From contig JARBTU010000035.1 of the NCBI GenBank assembly GCA_029240015.1, positions 1 through 10,720 of the forward strand: DNA of 10,720 nucleotides. The letters run 5' to 3'. The stretch is from Oscillospiraceae bacterium. GTDB lineage: Bacteria; Bacillota; Clostridia; Oscillospirales; Ruminococcaceae. The translations under genes and the position numbers were made by a program. Under the pieces are notes generated by a model, which saw nothing but the letters and a program-made list of their open reading frames with translations, ran no database searches and was not told where the DNA came from. Positions 6,327-10,720 of the stretch are shown one piece after another. Every line of letters starts with the position of its first letter. The stretch's first letter is position 1.

Positions 6327-6328
6327 AC

Positions 6329-6404
6329 TGGAGCTACTGACCCGATTCGAACGGGCGACCTGCTCATTACGAGTGAGCTGCTCTACCGGCTGAGCCACAG
6401 TAGC
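6329..6404 (-). tRNA. tRNA-Thr, anticodon CGT
   Basis: The minus strand folds into a complete cloverleaf of 76 nt. The acceptor GCTACTG pairs with CAGTAGC. The D-stem is GCTC/GAGC with loop AGCCGGTA, and the anticodon stem is GCTCA/TGAGC. The anticodon loop CTCGTAA gives CGT, which reads the threonine codon ACG. The T-arm is GCCCG, loop TTCGAAT, CGGGT, with one G-U pair. Discriminator T73 and the CCA end are encoded (6332-6329). It has its own promoter and terminator, so it is an independent transcription unit between the pit and glycolysis operons. Confidence 0.97.
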
Positions 6405-6421
6405 ATCGCTGACAGAATAAT

Positions 6422-6450
6422 ATTATACTATAAAACCTTAAAAAAATCAA
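6422..6450 (-). promoter_or_regulatory. Promoter of the tRNA-Thr gene
   Basis: On the minus strand, TTGATT (6450-6445), exactly 17 nt, then TATAAT (6427-6422). The expected start near 6415 leaves about 11 nt of leader before the mature tRNA 5' end at 6404, a typical arrangement for a single tRNA gene. Confidence 0.82.
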
Positions 6451-6463
6451 GACTAATTTATCC

Positions 6464-6504
6464 AAAAAACAACCTGCTGATAAAAAACCAGCAGGTTGTT
6501 TTTT
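6464..6504 (-). terminator. Intrinsic terminator of the pgk-tpiA-gpmI operon
   Basis: A 16-bp perfect inverted repeat (6464-6479 with 6489-6504, core aacctgctg/cagcaggtt) around a 9-nt loop, ending in six Ts on the minus strand (6469-6464). It lies about 20 nt past the gpmI stop codon, isolating the operon from the tRNA gene. Because the arms are A- and T-rich on both sides it could also work on the plus strand. Confidence 0.92.
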
Positions 6505-6523
6505 GAAGTTTAAATCATAGAAT

Positions 6524-8041
6524 CTATTTTACAATTAAGCTTATGCCACCCATTTCAGCAGGTTTTTCAAGTCCCAGGATGTCAAGCATAGTAGGAGAGA
6601 TGTCGGCAAGTTTTCCAGCTTCGCGAAGCTTGCAGTCCATGCCGATTACCACAAAAGGAACAGGATTTGTGGTATGAGCGGTAAACGGAGAACCGTCCGG
6701 TTCAAACATTTGGTCTGCATTCCCGTGGTCTGCTGTAATTAAAGCAACGCCGCCCTTTGCAAGGATAGCGTCGACTGTCTTGCCAACACATGTATCTACA
6801 GCTTCCACTGCAGCTTTAGCGGCGTCAAAAATTCCTGTATGTCCAACCATGTCGCAGTTTGCATAGTTAAGGATAATCACATCATATTTATCTGAGTTTA
6901 TGCGCGAAACCACTTCATCTGCCACTTCGTATGCGCTCATTTCCGGCTTAAGGTCATATGTCGCAACTTTTGGTGAGCTGATTAAAGCACGGTCTTCTCC
7001 TTCAAAAGGAGTCTCCACACCGCCGTTATAGAAAAAGGTTACGTGAGCGTATTTTTCTGTTTCGGCTATTCTTAGCTGAGTAAGTCCTTTTTTGCTAATG
7101 TATTCACCAAAGGTATTGGTGAGCTCTTGTGGTTTAAACGCAACAGAAACGTTTGGCATAGTAACATCATATTGAGTCATGCAAACGAAGAAAAGCTTAA
7201 AGAAGCCGTTTTTGCGTTCAAATCCTGCAAAATCAGGATCAACAAATGTACGAGCAATTTCTCTTGCTCTGTCAGGGCGGAAATTAAAGAAAATAACACT
7301 GTCATTCTCTTTAATCGTTGCATCTGACTCGCAAACAGTAGGAACAATAAATTCATCAGTCGTGTTATTCTCATAAGATTCAACCATTGCACCAACAGCG
7401 TCTGAGTTTTGATTTCCTTTTCCAAACACCATTGCGTCATAAGCTTTTTCTACACGGTCCCAACGATTGTCACGGTCCATCGCATAGTATCTTCCGATAA
7501 TGGTCGCAATTTTTCCAACGCCTATTTCTGCAAGCTTTTTCTGACACTCTGCAATAAAGTCTTTTCCTGATGTCGGAGGAACGTCTCTTCCATCCATAAA
7601 AGCATGAATAAATACTTTGGTTAAACCAGCTCTCTTTGCCAACTCAACCAATCCATAAAGGTGAGAATTGTGGCTGTGAACACCGCCGTCGGAAAGAAGA
7701 CCCATTAGGTGTAGTGCGCTATTATTATTTTTGCAATTCTCAATCGCTTTTAAAAATGTTTCGTTTTCAAAAAAGTCACCGTCAAAAATAGATTTTGTGA
7801 TTCTTGTAAGCTCTTGATAAACGATTCTTCCAGCTCCGATATTGGTGTGCCCTACTTCGGAATTCCCCATCTGTCCATCCGGGAGCCCTACATCCATTCC
7901 GGATGCGCCGATTTGTGTTACCGTTCCTTTTGAAAAAATACGGTCAATATTTGGTTTGTTTGCGCTGGCAATAGCGTTTCCATAGTTGGATTCGCTAATA
8001 CCGAATCCATCCATTATGATAAGAGCTAGAGGCTTTTTCAT
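6524..8041 (-). CDS. gpmI: 2,3-bisphosphoglycerate-independent phosphoglycerate mutase
   Basis: Converts 3-phosphoglycerate to 2-phosphoglycerate in lower glycolysis. It is a metal-dependent (usually Mn) enzyme of the alkaline-phosphatase superfamily. The 505-residue length is normal. Asp11 (IMDGFG) and the phosphoserine nucleophile Ser61 (GQMGNSEVGHTNIG) begin the active site. The inserted transferase domain shows SDGGVHSH (117-124), HAFMDGRDVPP (146-156) and GRYYAMDRDNRW (183-194). The second metal set comprises Asp397 and His401 (CDMVGHTG), Asp438 and His439 (ADHGNAD) and His456 (AHTTN). I chose the ATG at 8041 because tccctt (8050-8055; AAGGGA on the coding strand) is 8 nt upstream and it gives the family N-terminus MKKPLALIIMDGFG; a longer frame would run into tpiA. 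It is third in the operon, 37 nt after tpiA. No enolase gene follows; the operon terminator does. Confidence 0.97.
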   Translation of the reverse strand: MKKPLALIIMDGFGISESNYGNAIASANKPNIDRIFSKGTVTQIGASGMDVGLPDGQMGNSEVGHTNIGAGRIVYQELTRITKSIFDGDFFENETFLKAIENCKNNNSALHLMGLLSDGGVHSHNSHLYGLVELAKRAGLTKVFIHAFMDGRDVPPTSGKDFIAECQKKLAEIGVGKIATIIGRYYAMDRDNRWDRVEKAYDAMVFGKGNQNSDAVGAMVESYENNTTDEFIVPTVCESDATIKENDSVIFFNFRPDRAREIARTFVDPDFAGFERKNGFFKLFFVCMTQYDVTMPNVSVAFKPQELTNTFGEYISKKGLTQLRIAETEKYAHVTFFYNGGVETPFEGEDRALISSPKVATYDLKPEMSAYEVADEVVSRINSDKYDVIILNYANCDMVGHTGIFDAAKAAVEAVDTCVGKTVDAILAKGGVALITADHGNADQMFEPDGSPFTAHTTNPVPFVVIGMDCKLREAGKLADISPTMLDILGLEKPAEMGGISLIVK

Positions 8042-8078
8042 ATGATCATTCCCTTCATTCGATCTAAAGGCGTTAAGA

Positions 8079-8846
8079 TTATTTGCTTGCAGCATCAATA
8101 ATAACAGCGAAATCTGATGCTTTTAAGGAAGCGCCGCCGATTAGTCCACCGTCAACATCCGGTTGTGCCACGAGCTCGGCAGCGTTCGCAGCATTCATCG
8201 ATCCCCCGTATTGGATGGTCATTGCATCAGCTGCAGCTTTGTCATAGATTTTCTCAATGGTAGTACGGATAACAGCACACACTTCGTTTGCTTGAGCAGA
8301 AGTAGCGGTTTTGCCTGTTCCGATAGCCCAAACCGGCTCATAAGCAATGATGATTTTAGAAAGTTCGTTTTTAGAAACGCCGTTTAAAGCAATCTTTGTT
8401 TGCATAGCAACAAGCTCATCGGTGATGGCTAGCTCTCTATCTTCTAACATCTCTCCGACACAGAGAATAACAGTAAGCCCTGCATCAATTGCGGCACGGG
8501 TGCGTTTGTTTACGGTAACATCGGTTTCGCCAAAATATTGACGTCTTTCAGAGTGACCGATTACAACATACTCTACACCCATTTCAACCAACATGTCAGC
8601 AGAAATTTCTCCCGTAAAAGCACCTGATTTTTCAAAATGGCAGTTCTGTGCGCCTACTTTAATGTTGGAGCCTTTGGAAGCGTCAAGAGCTGTCTCAAGA
8701 TTGGTAAAAGGAACACAAACTACAATATCGCAATCAGCATTGGCAACAAGTGGTTTTAATTCTTCAATCAAAGATTTTGCTTCTGAGCGAGTTTTGTTCA
8801 TTTTCCAGTTTCCTGCGATAACAGCTTTACGTAATTTTTTATTCAT
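8079..8846 (-). CDS. tpiA: Triosephosphate isomerase
   Basis: Interconverts dihydroxyacetone phosphate and glyceraldehyde-3-phosphate. The 255-residue single TIM barrel is of normal length. Catalytic residues are all present: Asn13 and Lys15 in AGNWKMN, His98 in VIGHSERR and Glu170 in AYEPVWAIGTGK, which also forms the flexible lid loop 6. Phosphate-binding glycines are visible in QYGGSMN (212-218) and GLIGGASL (234-241). The start ATG at 8846 has GGAGA (8858-8854 on the coding strand) 7 nt upstream. It lies between pgk (78-nt gap holding a strong hairpin) and gpmI (37-nt gap), as in many Firmicute glycolytic operons. No unusual residues were seen. Confidence 0.98.
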   Translation of the reverse strand: MNKKLRKAVIAGNWKMNKTRSEAKSLIEELKPLVANADCDIVVCVPFTNLETALDASKGSNIKVGAQNCHFEKSGAFTGEISADMLVEMGVEYVVIGHSERRQYFGETDVTVNKRTRAAIDAGLTVILCVGEMLEDRELAITDELVAMQTKIALNGVSKNELSKIIIAYEPVWAIGTGKTATSAQANEVCAVIRTTIEKIYDKAAADAMTIQYGGSMNAANAAELVAQPDVDGGLIGGASLKASDFAVIIDAASK

Positions 8847-8878
8847 TGTAATTTCTCCGTTTCTGTAATGAAATAATA

Positions 8879-8912
8879 ACCCGCCGCCAGCTCATTTGTT
8901 TTGGCGACGGGT
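8879..8912 (-). repeat. GC-rich hairpin between pgk and tpiA
   Basis: On the minus strand acccgtcgcca (8912-8902) pairs with tggcggcgggt (8889-8879), 11 bp with one G-U, around a 12-nt loop. The bases after it (ttattatttc) are only moderately T-rich, so full termination is unlikely. It is plausibly a partial attenuator or an mRNA-stabilising or processing hairpin. Confidence 0.7.
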
Positions 8913-8924
8913 ATATAATTGTAC

Positions 8925-10115
8925 TTATTTATCGTTAAGAGCAGCGATTCCAGGGAGAACAAGTCCTTCAAGGAATTCAAGAGAAGCACCGCCACCGGTA
9001 GAGATATGAGTCATTTTATCGGCAAAACCAAGTTTTTCAACAGCAGCAGCAGAGTCACCGCCGCCAATGATCGAAATAGCACCGGAATCTGCAACAGCAG
9101 TTGCTACCGCACGGGTTCCGCTGGCGAAGTTTTCCCACTCCGAAACACCCATAGGACCGTTCCAGATTACTGTTCCGGATCCTTTTATGGCATCGGCAAA
9201 AATTTTCTCGGTTTCAGGTCCGATGTCTAGACCCATGTAATCTGCAGGAACCGAATCCGAAGAAACGATTTTAAAATTACAGTTCGGATCAAAAGCATCG
9301 CCTACTTTATTATCTACAGGAAGAAGGAACTTAACGCCTTTTTCCTCTGCTTTTATCATCAACTCTTTTGCAAGTTCAACTTTATCTTCTTCACAAAGAG
9401 AGGTTCCAATTTCATAGCCCTTTGCTTTGTTGAAGGTATAAGCCATTCCGCCGCCAATGATTAGGGTATCCACTTTTTCCAAAAGGTTTGTGATTACACC
9501 GATTTTATCAGATACTTTTGCACCGCCCAAGATTGCAACAAATGGACGTTTAGGATCGGACAAAGCGCCGCCCATGATGGCAATTTCTTTTTGGATAAGA
9601 TATCCACAGACAGCAGGGAGATAATCTGCAACGCCGGCTGTGGAAGCGTGTGCACGGTGAGCAGTTCCAAACGCATCATTTACATAAACTTCAGCCAAGG
9701 ATGCAAGTTCTTTTGCAAAAGCAGGGTCATTTTTTTTCTCTTCTTTGTGGAAGCGAACATTCTCCAAAAGCATTAACTGGGAGTCTTTTAAAGCAGCAGC
9801 TTTTGCTTTTGCATCCTCGCCGATTACATCTTTAGCCATTACTACTTCCTGGCCTAAAAGTTCAGAAAGTCTTTTTGCAACAGGTGCAAGTGAGAAAGTC
9901 ATATCGAATCCGTCTTTCGGGCGACCGAGATGAGAGCATGCAATTACGCGCGCTCCTTTGTCTAAGAGATATTTAAGCGTTTTTAATGATTCTTTAATCC
10001 TTTTGTCATCAGTGATAACGCCGTCTTTTAAAGGGACATTAAAATCACAACGGACAAGAACTCTTTTGCCGGAAACATCAATATCTTCAACAGTTTTTTT
10101 GTTCATAGAGGTCAT
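8925..10115 (-). CDS. pgk: Phosphoglycerate kinase
   Basis: Transfers phosphate from 1,3-bisphosphoglycerate to ADP, the first ATP-yielding step of glycolysis. The 396-residue product matches the family length. The substrate-side basic patch appears as VRCDFNVPLKDG (21-32), SHLGRP (61-66), ENVRFH (118-123) and AHRAH (152-156). The nucleotide-side domain shows GGAKVSDKI (197-205), GGGMAYTF (221-228), WNGPMG (318-323), GGGDSAAAV (351-359) and the hinge STGGGASLE (372-380). I chose the ATG at 10115: AAAGGA (10130-10125) stands 9 nt before it, giving MTSMNKKTVEDI. Upstream in-frame ATGs overlap that ribosome binding site, and the ATG four codons in is an alternative. It is the first gene of the pgk-tpiA-gpmI operon, behind the promoter at 10187-10215. 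No gap gene precedes it. Confidence 0.98.
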   Translation of the reverse strand: MTSMNKKTVEDIDVSGKRVLVRCDFNVPLKDGVITDDKRIKESLKTLKYLLDKGARVIACSHLGRPKDGFDMTFSLAPVAKRLSELLGQEVVMAKDVIGEDAKAKAAALKDSQLMLLENVRFHKEEKKNDPAFAKELASLAEVYVNDAFGTAHRAHASTAGVADYLPAVCGYLIQKEIAIMGGALSDPKRPFVAILGGAKVSDKIGVITNLLEKVDTLIIGGGMAYTFNKAKGYEIGTSLCEEDKVELAKELMIKAEEKGVKFLLPVDNKVGDAFDPNCNFKIVSSDSVPADYMGLDIGPETEKIFADAIKGSGTVIWNGPMGVSEWENFASGTRAVATAVADSGAISIIGGGDSAAAVEKLGFADKMTHISTGGGASLEFLEGLVLPGIAALNDK

Positions 10116-10186
10116 TTTTGCCATTCCTTTCATGCATTTATTTTTATTATTTTTTATATTGTTAAAAACCCAACAATCCACATAGT

Positions 10187-10215
10187 ATTTTATACCAAAA
10201 GAATATTTTTTTCAA
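10187..10215 (-). promoter_or_regulatory. Promoter of the pgk-tpiA-gpmI operon
   Basis: On the minus strand TTGAAA (10215-10210) and TAAAAT (10192-10187) are spaced by 17 nt; each hexamer matches 5 of 6 consensus bases. The start would fall near 10180, giving a leader of about 65 nt. A small 6-bp hairpin (attgtt/aacaat, 10177-10158 on the minus strand) would sit at the very 5' end of the mRNA. No CggR-like or CRE-like operator was recognised. Confidence 0.75.
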
Positions 10216-10342
10216 TAGTTAAGCCTAAAAAACCTTTGAAAAACAATAAAATAAACAAGTTTTTAAGGGGTTTATTTATAGAATATAACATATTGAACAT
10301 TTAGATAGGTAATATTAAAAGATTTTGCGTGTCAAACCCAAT

Positions 10343-10376
10343 AAAAATGGGTGCTGAACAACAGTACAGCACCCAT
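10343..10376 (-). terminator. Intrinsic terminator of the degV-like gene
   Basis: On the minus strand atgggtgctg (10376-10367) pairs perfectly with cagcacccat (10356-10347) around a 10-nt loop, followed by a T-rich tract (tttttatt) overlapping the stem base. It lies about 20 nt after the stop codon at 10397, separating this gene from the pgk promoter. Confidence 0.85.
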
Positions 10377-10396
10377 AGAAGCAGTATTTTCAGGGT

Positions 10397-10720
10397 CTAT
10401 CTTCTTTTGCTTCCTTTCACCACAACGGCAACAATTTTATGCCCCGCATTGATGGAGATAGCGGCTCCGATATTGCAATTCATTACAGGCTTATAGCCAA
10501 CCTTTTTTTCCATTTCCATAGCCAGTTCCTGACCATAATCATCAATACTGCCATACAAAACACAATATGGCGTATGCGGAATCATACTTTTCTGGGCAAG
10601 TTTGAGAAGGGAAGGGACAATATTTTTGTCTCCTCGAACTTTTTCTACAATTTTAGTTTCCCCATCAATGAAGGAAATAATCGGACGAAGTCCAATCAAT
10701 TCACCTACAAAAGCAGCAGC
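10397..10720 (-). CDS. DegV-family (fatty-acid-binding) protein, C-terminal part
   Basis: Only the last 107 codons are in the window; the gene continues past the right edge in the same frame (window-edge residues AAAFVGELIGLRPIISF). DegV proteins bind a fatty acid in a two-domain fold, and some (FakB) present it to a fatty-acid kinase. The fragment fits the second domain: GLRPIISFIDGETKIVEKVRG is the usual xxKPIL-F-G-ekVR segment, and the end has the IGAAISINAGHKIVAVVVKG stretch that corresponds to the IGxxxxxHxGPG region. The canonical HTGPG is altered to INAGHK here, so the assignment is good but not certain. A terminator lies about 20 nt downstream. The start, promoter and N-terminal domain cannot be seen. 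Confidence 0.77.
   Translation of the reverse strand, partial: AAAFVGELIGLRPIISFIDGETKIVEKVRGDKNIVPSLLKLAQKSMIPHTPYCVLYGSIDDYGQELAMEMEKKVGYKPVMNCNIGAAISINAGHKIVAVVVKGSKRR

Noticed and set aside
6176..6367. A 63-codon minus-strand ORF.
   Set aside because: It overlaps the tRNA-Thr 3' half and its terminator, and its lysine- and isoleucine-rich sequence reflects AT-rich noncoding DNA.
8919..9230. A 103-codon plus-strand ORF over the 3' end of pgk.
   Set aside because: It is a shadow of the conserved pgk coding sequence with no supporting start signal.

Overview
The window is AT-rich bacterial chromosome of the low-GC Gram-positive type, most likely a member of the Clostridia. The evidence is strong GGAGG-type ribosome binding sites, near-consensus sigma-A promoters, a ROK-type glucokinase, a ThiT thiamin transporter behind a TPP riboswitch, a cofactor-independent phosphoglycerate mutase and a DegV-family protein. 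The genus cannot be fixed from sequence alone. Nothing looks like a phage, transposon, CRISPR array or defence island.

Layout, plus strand first. Positions 70-2008 hold manA and a ROK glucokinase, which feed mannose-6-phosphate and glucose into glycolysis. Directly after them come a perfect-consensus promoter (2012-2040), a TPP riboswitch (about 2048-2143), an attenuator-like terminator (2192-2230) and thiT (2302-2871). A flawless 46-nt palindrome (2877-2922) ends thiT and the convergent minus-strand gene for a secreted SH3-C39-like cysteine peptidase (2936-3916). A 479-nt AT-rich divergent intergenic region follows. It carries an unassigned strong promoter, several hairpins and a second promoter for the phosphate transporter pair pit (4396-5433) and a DUF47/PhoU-like partner (5485-6102), which ends at a strong terminator.

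The rest is read from the minus strand. A glycolytic operon, pgk-tpiA-gpmI (10115 down to 6524), has its own promoter at 10187-10215 and a terminator at 6464-6504. A tRNA-Thr(CGT) gene (6404-6329) lies beyond it with its own promoter and terminator. At the right edge is the 3' part of a degV-like gene with its terminator. The operon lacks gap and eno, which often flank these genes in Firmicutes.

Functionally the window is central metabolism plus uptake: sugar entry (manA, glucokinase), lower glycolysis (pgk, tpiA, gpmI), thiamin uptake under TPP control and phosphate uptake. I found no convincing new multi-gene system. The least explained part is the 3917-4395 intergenic region, where a strong plus-strand promoter fires into structured DNA with no credible ORF.
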